Shown here: positions 26,258 to 34,616 of the stretch, in pieces | How positions within the stretch are numbered: position 1 is the first letter of the stretch | Layout: every line of letters starts with the position of its first letter | Assembly: GCF_000423945.1 (NCBI RefSeq) | Contig: NZ_AUIY01000016.1 | Location: 62,001 to 126,000, forward strand | DNA length: 64,000 nt | Reading direction: 5' to 3' | Origin: Butyrivibrio sp. XPD2002 | GTDB lineage: Bacteria > Bacillota > Clostridia > Lachnospirales > Lachnospiraceae | Notes under the pieces: model-generated | What the model was told of the DNA's origin: nothing | Databases searched by the model: none | What the model saw: only the letters and a program-made list of their open reading frames with translations | Made by a program: the position numbers and the translations under genes

Positions 26258-29200
26258 ATGAACCGTAAACGCGATAAACTGTTCTACATCAGATACTTGG
26301 TATTGATTGTAATGTTTGTGCTTACCACATGGATTACAATCATCAACAATTTGCATATTGATAGCGGGGATGATCTTAATCAATTACAGTTCGCATCTGT
26401 TTATCTTTTTAAGTTTTCACCCCTGATAGTTTTGACTGCCTTTGAGGGCGTCCTGCCTTCAATTCTTTCGTGCTTTATCCTTTTTGCGGTTAAAACCTCT
26501 GTCAACAAAGAACTTGCTTTTGTGACAGGAATCTATATTCTCGGGGCTGCTTCAACTCACTACTTTACTATGAGTGAGTTTTTCAAAAGGAAAAAAACCG
26601 CCCTGATAGCAATGCTGTTTTTTATGTTGTTTTATGGGAGTGTATGGGGCGGCTGCCTTGGAATCCTCGCAGGTAGAGGTTTCATGGAGTTTGCGCCCGG
26701 GCGCTCTTTTTTCTATTTCATAAATGAGCTGCCTGAGGCTTTTTTGGCAGTTGCTATTATTTATATTGTGTATGCCAAGTGCCCGAATAAGGCAAAGGCA
26801 CTGTTTTTTAGCGGAGTTTATTACAGGGATGATGTGGATGAGCTCACAAGAAAAATGGCTGATTACAGAAAAAGTAAGCTCAGTCAGACTGTGTCCTTTA
26901 TCATTTTCGTGCAGGCAATAGCACTTGGACTGGCAGCTGCGATATTTGCCAATACCCTTATTCCGAATATGAAAAACAGTCTTCAGGACGAGGTGAATAT
27001 TGAGGTTGAGGTTATTAAAAAGAATACTGACTGGAGGAAGATTACCAACATAATCGCACTGGAGCAGCAGGTCAGTGAAATAGAGGCTGCACAATCCACT
27101 GGATATCTTCTTTTAGAGCTGAACAGCGATACACTTATTTTTGATACGAAGCTTATACTACTGATTCTGGTTGTTGTCATACCACTTAGTGTGCTGACCA
27201 ATCAGTTTGCCCAGTACAGAATAGCCCGGCCAATAATGCGACTGGCGGATTCCATGCAGGCATTTTATGACATGGGAGCAAAGGGACTGGATGAGAACCT
27301 TCAAAAGCTCCGGGAGCTCGATATTCATACGGATGATGAGATCGAGTATATGTATTCGAATTTTGCAAAAACAGCAGAGAACATGGTGGGCTATATAAAG
27401 ATGATACAGGCTCAGAAGTCACTTGCTGATGCACTTAGATTCCAGCAGTCCGCTAATGAGGCGAAGAACAATTTCCTCTCAAGTATGTCACATGAGATCA
27501 GGACCCCTATAAATGCCATGCTGGGCTTCAATGAGATGATTTTAAGAGAGAGTAAGGATCCCGAGATCATCAAGTACGCATCCAATGTTAACAGTTCAGG
27601 AAAAATGCTCCTTGGACTTGTTAATGATATTCTTGATTTTTCAAGGATTGAGGCAGGAAAAACCGAGATCATTCCGGTTGAGTATGATCTCAGCTCCATG
27701 ATAAACGATCTGATAAATACAGCACACATGCGTATGAAGGGTAAGAACCTTGAGCTTAAGACCAATATCTCAACCGATATCCCCTGCATGCTCATGGGTG
27801 ATGAGATTCGTATAAAGCAGTGTGCGATGAATGTCATAACCAATGCCATTAAGTACACTAACGAAGGAAGTGTCACCATAACCATCGACCATAAGGAGAC
27901 TGATGATAAGGACATTATTCTTTTGCGTTTCAATATTAAGGATACCGGTATTGGAATCCGTAAGGAGGATATGGACAGACTCTTTGCACCCTTCGAGCGT
28001 ATAGAGGAAGACAGGAACCGTACCGTTGAAGGCACGGGTCTTGGAATGAATATCGTCAAGCAGCTCCTGGCACTTATGGGTTCAAGACTTCTTGTCAGCA
28101 GTGAATATGGAAAGGGCAGCGAGTTTTCATTTTCTATAAAGCAAAAGGTTATAAGCAGGAATCCCATCGGTGATTTTGCATCAACCTATGAGGAGTCACT
28201 GCTTGGACAGGAGACATACCATGAATCCTTCCATGCTCCTGAGGCCAATGTGCTGGTAGTTGATGATACTGTTGCTAACCTTACTGTAATACAGGGACTT
28301 TTGAAGGCAACACAGGTTAAGGTTGATACCGCAGAGAGCGGACTTGAAGCACTGGAAAAGGTATGTGCTAACAAGTACAACATCATTTTCCTGGATCACA
28401 GAATGCCTAAGATGGATGGAGTTGAGACACTTCACGCCATGAAGGAAATGGATGAGAACCTTAACAAGGACGTGCCCGTATATGCTCTCACCGCCAATGT
28501 TATAAGCGGCGCAAGAGAGATGTATTTGAAGGAAGGCTTTGCAGGTTATCTTCCAAAGCCTATAGATTCTGCAAAGCTTGAGGATGCCATTTTAAAGGTG
28601 CTTCCTGATGACATAGTACTTCGACCCGGAGATGATGGCTTTGATTCCGTGATTGAAACCGACGGAATCGGAGCAGAGGATCTCGAGGCCATTGGAATAA
28701 TGTCCAATCTCACGGGAATAGATCCTGATGAAGGTGCAAAGAACTGCGGAGGTCCTGCTGCACTTAAAAATGTAGCAACCAATTTTGCTCTTTCAATAGA
28801 GTCAAACGCCCAGTCCATTGAGGATGCCTGGAAGGCCGGAGATTATGAGAACTATACCACCTACGTTCATGGACTTAAGAGCTCTGCCAGAGTTATAGGA
28901 GCATCGGAACTATCCAATCTTGCAGCCTTTCTTGAGAAGTGCGGACTTAACAGTGACGTGGACGAAATTGAAAGACGCACGCCCGAGCTGCTAGAGAATT
29001 ACAGGCAATATATGGAATATCTTGCACCTCTTATTGAGGAGGCATCCGGTGATTCCGAGGAGGATATGAACAAGCCTCTCATCGAACCGGAGGAACTTAA
29101 AGGCGCGCTTACGAGTCTTAGGGAATTTGTCGAAGGCTCCTATTTTGACAGTGCTGATGATGTGGTATCAATGATGGATGATTATCGTATGCCGGATGAT

Positions 29201-29278
29201 TTCAAGGGTACCTATAAGGAGATTAAGAAACTTCTGGCAGCAGTTGACAGGGATGGATTGTTAGACATTTTGAAGTAA
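26258..29278 (+). CDS. Membrane hybrid histidine kinase (HK-REC-Hpt)
   Basis: A 1006-residue protein with about six N-terminal membrane helices (to about 190), a further pair bracketing a short extracytoplasmic loop, a HAMP-like segment, a kinase core with His412 in SSMSHEIRTPINAML, N and G boxes (NAIKYT, DTGIGI, GTGLGMNIV), a receiver with Asp713 (IIFLDHRMP), and an Hpt domain with His871 (YVHGLKSSAR). All phosphorelay residues are present. A C-terminal extension of about 90 residues follows. It is paralogous along its length to the kinase at 58683. The receiver protein 11 bases downstream is its likely partner. Confidence 0.9.
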   Translation: MNRKRDKLFYIRYLVLIVMFVLTTWITIINNLHIDSGDDLNQLQFASVYLFKFSPLIVLTAFEGVLPSILSCFILFAVKTSVNKELAFVTGIYILGAASTHYFTMSEFFKRKKTALIAMLFFMLFYGSVWGGCLGILAGRGFMEFAPGRSFFYFINELPEAFLAVAIIYIVYAKCPNKAKALFFSGVYYRDDVDELTRKMADYRKSKLSQTVSFIIFVQAIALGLAAAIFANTLIPNMKNSLQDEVNIEVEVIKKNTDWRKITNIIALEQQVSEIEAAQSTGYLLLELNSDTLIFDTKLILLILVVVIPLSVLTNQFAQYRIARPIMRLADSMQAFYDMGAKGLDENLQKLRELDIHTDDEIEYMYSNFAKTAENMVGYIKMIQAQKSLADALRFQQSANEAKNNFLSSMSHEIRTPINAMLGFNEMILRESKDPEIIKYASNVNSSGKMLLGLVNDILDFSRIEAGKTEIIPVEYDLSSMINDLINTAHMRMKGKNLELKTNISTDIPCMLMGDEIRIKQCAMNVITNAIKYTNEGSVTITIDHKETDDKDIILLRFNIKDTGIGIRKEDMDRLFAPFERIEEDRNRTVEGTGLGMNIVKQLLALMGSRLLVSSEYGKGSEFSFSIKQKVISRNPIGDFASTYEESLLGQETYHESFHAPEANVLVVDDTVANLTVIQGLLKATQVKVDTAESGLEALEKVCANKYNIIFLDHRMPKMDGVETLHAMKEMDENLNKDVPVYALTANVISGAREMYLKEGFAGYLPKPIDSAKLEDAILKVLPDDIVLRPGDDGFDSVIETDGIGAEDLEAIGIMSNLTGIDPDEGAKNCGGPAALKNVATNFALSIESNAQSIEDAWKAGDYENYTTYVHGLKSSARVIGASELSNLAAFLEKCGLNSDVDEIERRTPELLENYRQYMEYLAPLIEEASGDSEEDMNKPLIEPEELKGALTSLREFVEGSYFDSADDVVSMMDDYRMPDDFKGTYKEIKKLLAAVDRDGLLDILK

Positions 29279-29289
29279 AGGGGCAGACT

Positions 29290-30063
29290 ATGGAAAAACG
29301 GGTTTTACTTATAGGATCACAAAGAAGCTTCATGGTCAGTGCAATAGCAAGGGGACTTGAGAATGCAGGATATGAGGTTGTTAAGTGTGAATTCACAAGT
29401 AAAGACATCATGGAGGTTGAGGATAAACCCGAGCTGTACGTTGTGTATCTGGGGGATATCGACAGGAGCGACCCGCTTAAAAACGGAATCGATCCTCTTG
29501 GATATCTGAATGAAGCAATCGATACGGATCATTTCTTCTTATATGAAGTGGGCAATACCGATGAGCTCGAATACGCATCAAAGGTTATCTCAAAGATAAA
29601 GGTTACCGAGAGCTTCCTTCGTCCTCTCGATGTGAATCAGCTTGCGGAGCAGCTGGACATGGTTGTTAAGAGCAACGCCATGGGAGAGGAGCAGAAAAAG
29701 AAGATACTGGTTGTGGATGATGACGGAACGATGCTCAGGATGATCAAGACATGGCTCTCTGTGAAGTACAGAGTTTATATGGCAAGTTCAGGAAAAATAG
29801 CCATGAACTTTTTACAGACTAATTCCGTTGACCTGGTGCTTCTTGATTATATGATGCCGCAGATGGATGGACCGCAGGTTCTTGTGGAAATAAGGAAGGA
29901 CGATAAATTAAAGGATCTTCCTGTTATGTTCCTCACATCAAAGAGCGATAAGGAAAGCGTTGTTTCCGTGGCTGCACTAAGACCTGCCAAATATCTGCTT
30001 AAAACCATGCCAAAGGCAAAGCTTATAAATAGTATTGATGTATTTTTTGACGAGAAAAAATGA
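29290..30063 (+). CDS. Two-receiver response regulator without output domain
   Basis: The 257-residue protein has a normal C-terminal receiver (about 140-257) with DDD at the start (KILVVDDDGTML), the phospho-acceptor Asp186 (LLDYMMP), Thr in FLTSKSD and Lys in KYLLKTM. The N-terminal half (1-130) has a receiver-like outline but lacks the acidic pair (LLIGSQRS) and has Arg in place of the conserved Lys (SFLRPLD), so it is a pseudo-receiver. There is no DNA-binding domain, so it must signal through protein contacts. It follows the hybrid kinase by 11 bases. A paralogous pair sits at 58683-62418. Confidence 0.85.
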   Translation: MEKRVLLIGSQRSFMVSAIARGLENAGYEVVKCEFTSKDIMEVEDKPELYVVYLGDIDRSDPLKNGIDPLGYLNEAIDTDHFFLYEVGNTDELEYASKVISKIKVTESFLRPLDVNQLAEQLDMVVKSNAMGEEQKKKILVVDDDGTMLRMIKTWLSVKYRVYMASSGKIAMNFLQTNSVDLVLLDYMMPQMDGPQVLVEIRKDDKLKDLPVMFLTSKSDKESVVSVAALRPAKYLLKTMPKAKLINSIDVFFDEKK

Positions 30064-30132
30064 TGTAATTTTTCCGAAAATCAAGTATACTATCGTGGAG
30101 TGTAAAAAGAACAATCATACAAGGAGAATCCC

Positions 30133-31053
30133 ATGATAAAACAACTGATTGACGGAATCAAAAAGACAGAGGCACCTATTGTTGTAGGTCTTGATCCCAA
30201 GACCGATTTCATTCCGAAAAGGATCCTTGATAAAGCCTTTTCAGAATATGGGCAGACAGCTGATGCTGTAGCGGCGAGCTTTTTCGAATTCAACAAGGAA
30301 ATAGTTGATAACATCTGTGACCTTGTTCCTGCAGTTAAGCCCCAGGTTGCGATGTACGAGCAGTACGGCCTTCCGGGACTTGTGGCATATAAAAATACTA
30401 TTGATTATTGTCATAAGAAGGGACTCCTTGTCATAGCGGATGTTAAGAGGGGAGACATAGGATCAACATCAGAATCCTATGCACTTGCACACCTTGGTGC
30501 ATCTAAGGTCGGAGATACTATGGTGAGGGGCTTTGATGCAGACTTCGCAACAGTTAATCCTTACCTTGGATCAGATGGAGTTAATCCCTTCATAAATGTA
30601 TGTAATGAATTTGACAAGGGAATATTCGTACTTGTTAAGACTTCAAACCCCAGCAGTGGTGAGCTTCAGGATAAGATAGCTGATGGCAAGCCTCTCTACG
30701 AGACAGTCGGTGAGCTTGTAGAAAAATGGGGACAGGATTCCATGGACGGAACCTACAGTAACGTCGGCGCTGTTGTAGGCGCTACCTATCCAGAGATGGG
30801 TAAGGTACTTCGTGATATCATGCCGCACGCATTTATCCTGGTACCGGGTTACGGAGCACAGGGCGGTAAGGGATCTGACCTGGTTCACTTCTTCGACAAG
30901 GATGGACTTGGTGCGATAGTTAATTCCTCAAGAGGAATAATCGCAGCATGGAAGAATGAAAAGTATGGAGATCCTTCAAAGGAACTTCTTGGAGAGGCAG
31001 CAAGAGCAGCCGTTCTCGACATGAAGGAAGATATCAGAAGCGCATTAAACTAA
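30133..31053 (+). CDS. pyrF: Orotidine 5'-phosphate decarboxylase (subfamily 2)
   Basis: A 306-residue enzyme that converts OMP to UMP, the last step of de novo pyrimidine synthesis. Recognisable features are PIVVGLDPKTDFIPK at the N-terminus, the catalytic DVKRGDIGSTSESYA motif near residue 105 and the phosphate-binding VPGYGAQGGKGSD near 235. Length and motifs match the longer type-2 subfamily. It has an AAGGAG ribosome site and lies 15 bases before pyrE. A TATACT hexamer at 30086 could be its own -10. It is placed between signalling genes without the rest of the pyr pathway. Confidence 0.95.
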   Translation: MIKQLIDGIKKTEAPIVVGLDPKTDFIPKRILDKAFSEYGQTADAVAASFFEFNKEIVDNICDLVPAVKPQVAMYEQYGLPGLVAYKNTIDYCHKKGLLVIADVKRGDIGSTSESYALAHLGASKVGDTMVRGFDADFATVNPYLGSDGVNPFINVCNEFDKGIFVLVKTSNPSSGELQDKIADGKPLYETVGELVEKWGQDSMDGTYSNVGAVVGATYPEMGKVLRDIMPHAFILVPGYGAQGGKGSDLVHFFDKDGLGAIVNSSRGIIAAWKNEKYGDPSKELLGEAARAAVLDMKEDIRSALN

Positions 31054-31068
31054 GGAGATTATATAAAG

Positions 31069-31755
31069 ATGGAAAGATATAAGGAAGAGTTTATTGAATT
31101 TATGGTAGACAGTAACGTTCTGAAGTTCGGAGAGTTCACTCTTAAGAGCGGACGCAAATCTCCCTTTTTCATGAATGCCGGTGCATACGTTACAGGAGCT
31201 CAGCTCAAGAAGCTCGGCGAGTACTACGCAAGAGCAATTCACGATACCTTCGGACTTGAGTTTGATGTTTTATTCGGACCTGCTTACAAGGGAATTCCGC
31301 TTACAGTAGCTACAACAATCGCTATCAGCGAGCTTTACGGAAGAGAGATCCGCTACTGCTCCAACAGAAAAGAGATCAAGGATCACGGCGATAAGGGTAT
31401 CCTTCTTGGAACAAAGCTCAGAGATGGCGACAGAGTCATGATCATCGAGGATGTTACAACATCAGGTAAGTCAATCGAGGAGACAGTTCCGATCATCAGA
31501 GAGCAGGCTGACGCAGATATCGTTGGGATGATGGTTTCTCTTAACAGACAGGAGAAGGGACTTGAGACAGACATGAGCGCACTTGACGAGATCCGTGAGA
31601 GATATGGATTTGAGGCAGGCGCTATCGTAACAATGCAGGAGGTTGTCGAGCATCTTTACGGCAAGTCCTTTGATGGCGATGTTATTATCGACAAGAACAT
31701 CAAAAAGGCCATCGACGAGTATTACAAGGAGTATGGAGCAGTTTCTGCTAAGTAA
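31069..31755 (+). CDS. pyrE: Orotate phosphoribosyltransferase
   Basis: The 228-residue enzyme joins orotate to PRPP to give OMP in pyrimidine synthesis. It has FGEFTLKSGRKSPFFMNAG at the N-terminus, the catalytic loop with YCSNRKEIKDHGDKG, and the PRPP-binding motif VMIIEDVTTSGKSIEE near residue 125. It directly follows pyrF, the next enzyme in the pathway, and is almost certainly in the same transcript. Six bases separate it from a small membrane-protein gene downstream. Confidence 0.95.
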   Translation: MERYKEEFIEFMVDSNVLKFGEFTLKSGRKSPFFMNAGAYVTGAQLKKLGEYYARAIHDTFGLEFDVLFGPAYKGIPLTVATTIAISELYGREIRYCSNRKEIKDHGDKGILLGTKLRDGDRVMIIEDVTTSGKSIEETVPIIREQADADIVGMMVSLNRQEKGLETDMSALDEIRERYGFEAGAIVTMQEVVEHLYGKSFDGDVIIDKNIKKAIDEYYKEYGAVSAK

Positions 31756-31760
31756 TTTAT

Positions 31761-32123
31761 ATGGAGGAGAGAAGAAAGAGGAGAAAACTGAATATCAAGC
31801 TTCCTGTTCGCGGACATGGCAGATATGTGTTTACGGACAAGAAGCATCCTGAAAAAGGAGTTCTTTCCGCGGCTCTCGGTCTAATTTCCGTAGTGACCAT
31901 CTGCCTGGCCGTTTTTAAAAGCTATGAAAACGGAGGGCAGGCGGAACCCCGGTATGGCGTGGCAGTCATGTTCTGCTTACTGTACTCCATAGCCGGGCTG
32001 GTTCTGGGAATAATGTCCAGAATGGAAAAAGATATATTCAGGCTGTTTCCAAATTTGGGGATAATACTCAATGTGCTTTCGCTCATATGGGTAGGGTTGC
32101 TATTGTACTTTTCTGTATTATGA
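31761..32123 (+). CDS. Small membrane protein, possibly DUF6142 family
   Basis: A 120-residue protein with a basic cytosolic N-terminus (MEERRKRRKLNIKLPVRGHG, then FTDKKHPEKGVLS) and three membrane helices (about residues 33-52, 66-86 and 94-118). The HPEKG motif before the first helix fits a small Lachnospiraceae family I associate with DUF6142, though I am not certain. It is squeezed between pyrE and a hybrid kinase, ten bases from the latter, and could be an accessory of that kinase. Confidence 0.6.
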   Translation: MEERRKRRKLNIKLPVRGHGRYVFTDKKHPEKGVLSAALGLISVVTICLAVFKSYENGGQAEPRYGVAVMFCLLYSIAGLVLGIMSRMEKDIFRLFPNLGIILNVLSLIWVGLLLYFSVL

Positions 32124-32132
32124 GGTGCAGCT

Positions 32133-34616
32133 ATGGATAGAGGCAGGCGACATGAGGAAATGCGAAAAAGCATTCAGATAGTAATACTTGTGTGTTACAC
32201 GCTGTATTCGCTTGGACTTATTGTGGTCTCAATAGCAGAAAAATGGGAGTTTTGGGCGATTCCGATTATTGCAATCGGCGCCATTACTTCCTGGAGTCTC
32301 TATGTATCCGGACAGTTCGTCTTCAGGTTCCGGGTCTTCGTTTATGCGGGCTTTATCTCGCTCGCGGTGTTCTTTTATGGATCCCATATCGAACAATTTT
32401 ATAATTCGGCGCTGATTTTTGTATTGGCGATGATGCTTTTCTCTCTTACTGAGGAAAAGCCTGTTCTTCGTATATTTTTAATGGCATATCTGATGCTTCT
32501 TGGCTATCACCTGATACTGATCCTGACCAAGGTTGAATCAGCTGATCAGCTTAATGCAGGAATAGTACTCTTAGACTGCATGGCAATTGCTCTGGCTAAC
32601 AGAGTTGCCGGATATATCTGTGAGATGTTTGCTGTGTCCAAGAGCATGGCTGATGAGCTGGAAGAAGAGATGAGTGAGATGAAGCAGAAATCCGAGGACT
32701 TCATGGCTAATATCTCTCACGAACTGCGTACCCCCATAAACGTAGTTACAGGTCTATCAGGACTTCTCTTAAATAATGAGAAGGAGGAAAAGAAGAAGGC
32801 TGACCTTTCAGCAATCCAGGATGCTGGTCGCAGACTTTTCAGCAGAATAGAGGATATCCTTGACTACACTGAAATCGATACGGAATCTCTGGTGCTGTCG
32901 GAGGATGAGTATCGTATCTCATCTCTTGTAAATGATGTTGCGACAGAGTTCAGATTGCAGAGGGAAGGCACGCCTGAAATAGTAATAGATATGGATGCCA
33001 ACATCCCTGCCCGAATGGTGGGCGATGCAGCAAGAATAAAGAGAATCATAAGACATCTCATAGTTAATGCCATCAAATTTACTGACGAAAATGGCTGCGT
33101 TAATCTTCGTGTATTTGCCCGTAAGAAGGAATACGGTGCAAATCTTTGCATTGAGGTTACCGATACCGGAATAGGTATGACTGATGAGGAGAGAAAGAGG
33201 GTTATCGAAGGCCTTTATCAGATCGATTCCGGAAGAAGCAGAAGAACTGAGGGAATAGGACTTGGGCTGTCCATCGTAAATGGCTTTGTTAAGAAGATGG
33301 GCGGCTTTGTAAGAATAGAGAGTGAAGTTAAGAAGGGAACTAAGGTTACAGTAACAGTACCTCAGCAGGTAGTTGATGAGAAGCCCAGCGTAGTGGTTGA
33401 TCATCCTGAAAAGCTTGAGATCGCATGCTACTTAAGAAATGACAAGTACAAGAGCCCTGCTGTCAGAGAGTACTACAATATCATGATAATGCATATTCTT
33501 AAGGGACTCTCTGTGCCGATCCACAGGGTTGTTGAGTTTGATGAGCTTAAGAGACTCTGTGCCAAGAGTCAGATCACGCATGTTATCACAGCTGAGGAGG
33601 AGTACCTCGATAACAGGGATTACTATGAAAATATCAAGTCGGATGTTTCTGTAATTGTGACAGTTACTCCTGAATTTAAGATTGCAGATAACAGCAATGT
33701 AACCTACATCAGGAAGCCTATTTTCAGCCATTCTATTGTTAATGCCGTTAACAGGAAAATGGCTGTATGGGAGTTCGATCCCGAGACCAGTGGCAAGAAG
33801 CTTGTATTTAAGAACGTTAATTCCCTTATCGTAGATGATGAGGAGATGAACCTTATCGTAGCAAAGGGTATCCTCGCCGGCTATGGTATGGAGGCTGACC
33901 TTGCCCGCAGCGGAATGGAAGCTGTGGCTATGTGTGAGAAAAAGAAATATGACGTCATTTTCATGGATCATATGATGCCAGAGGTTGACGGTGTTGAGGC
34001 TATGAAGCTCATAAGACAGAATGCGGGACAGGATGACCATACTTCCATAATAGCCTTTACTGCCAATGCAGTCAGCGGTGTCAGGGAGATGTTCGTAAAA
34101 GAGGGCTTTGATGAATTCCTTGCTAAGCCCATAGAGCTGTCAGAGCTTGAGAGAGTTCTGAAAAAACTGCTGCCCTCAACCATGTGGGAGTATGTTGCAG
34201 TTAAGGAAGAAAAGGAAGAGGAGCCGACTTTGCCGGGCTTTAGTGGCAATGTCGGTACGGTTATGAACTATGGGCTCCTCAATTTTCAGAATGGCGTGAA
34301 GATATGCCGTGGCAGTAACGAATTCTATATGGAGATGCTGTTTGAGTTTGACAGGGAGGCAGACTCTATCGTAGAGGAGCTGCAAAAACTATATGAGGCA
34401 AAGGACTGGGAGAATTACAGGATCAAGCTTGAAGGACTCAAGCTTTCAACCAGGATAATTGGCGCTAATGACCTTTCCAGAAAAGCAGGCGAGATAGAGA
34501 GAGCTGCTGAGGAAAAATGGGAAGCGTTTGTTGTAGCTAATCACGATGACTTAAAACGTCAGATTGATGCCGTAAGAGCTGATATTATGCGGATTTACGG
34601 AGGTAGTGCGTCATGA
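32133..34616 (+). CDS. Hybrid histidine kinase with receiver and degenerate Hpt domain
   Basis: The 827-residue protein has about six membrane helices (20-170), a short coiled segment, a kinase core with His196 (NISHELRTPINVV), ATP-binding boxes (NAIKFT, DTGIGM, GIGLGLSIV), a long linker containing a likely inactive receiver (about 420-540), a receiver with Asp612 (VIFMDHMMP) and a C-terminal Hpt-like domain. In the last, the expected phospho-acceptor histidine is Glu767 (KLEGLKLSTR against VHGLKSSAR in the paralogs), so this domain cannot relay phosphate. It overlaps the next kinase gene by four bases, so the two are co-expressed. Confidence 0.85.
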   Translation: MDRGRRHEEMRKSIQIVILVCYTLYSLGLIVVSIAEKWEFWAIPIIAIGAITSWSLYVSGQFVFRFRVFVYAGFISLAVFFYGSHIEQFYNSALIFVLAMMLFSLTEEKPVLRIFLMAYLMLLGYHLILILTKVESADQLNAGIVLLDCMAIALANRVAGYICEMFAVSKSMADELEEEMSEMKQKSEDFMANISHELRTPINVVTGLSGLLLNNEKEEKKKADLSAIQDAGRRLFSRIEDILDYTEIDTESLVLSEDEYRISSLVNDVATEFRLQREGTPEIVIDMDANIPARMVGDAARIKRIIRHLIVNAIKFTDENGCVNLRVFARKKEYGANLCIEVTDTGIGMTDEERKRVIEGLYQIDSGRSRRTEGIGLGLSIVNGFVKKMGGFVRIESEVKKGTKVTVTVPQQVVDEKPSVVVDHPEKLEIACYLRNDKYKSPAVREYYNIMIMHILKGLSVPIHRVVEFDELKRLCAKSQITHVITAEEEYLDNRDYYENIKSDVSVIVTVTPEFKIADNSNVTYIRKPIFSHSIVNAVNRKMAVWEFDPETSGKKLVFKNVNSLIVDDEEMNLIVAKGILAGYGMEADLARSGMEAVAMCEKKKYDVIFMDHMMPEVDGVEAMKLIRQNAGQDDHTSIIAFTANAVSGVREMFVKEGFDEFLAKPIELSELERVLKKLLPSTMWEYVAVKEEKEEEPTLPGFSGNVGTVMNYGLLNFQNGVKICRGSNEFYMEMLFEFDREADSIVEELQKLYEAKDWENYRIKLEGLKLSTRIIGANDLSRKAGEIERAAEEKWEAFVVANHDDLKRQIDAVRADIMRIYGGSAS

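Noticed and set aside
27412-28167. 251-codon minus-strand frame within the hybrid kinase gene
   Set aside because: It lies entirely opposite the catalytic core of a well-supported kinase and has low-complexity Ser/Ile/Leu composition.
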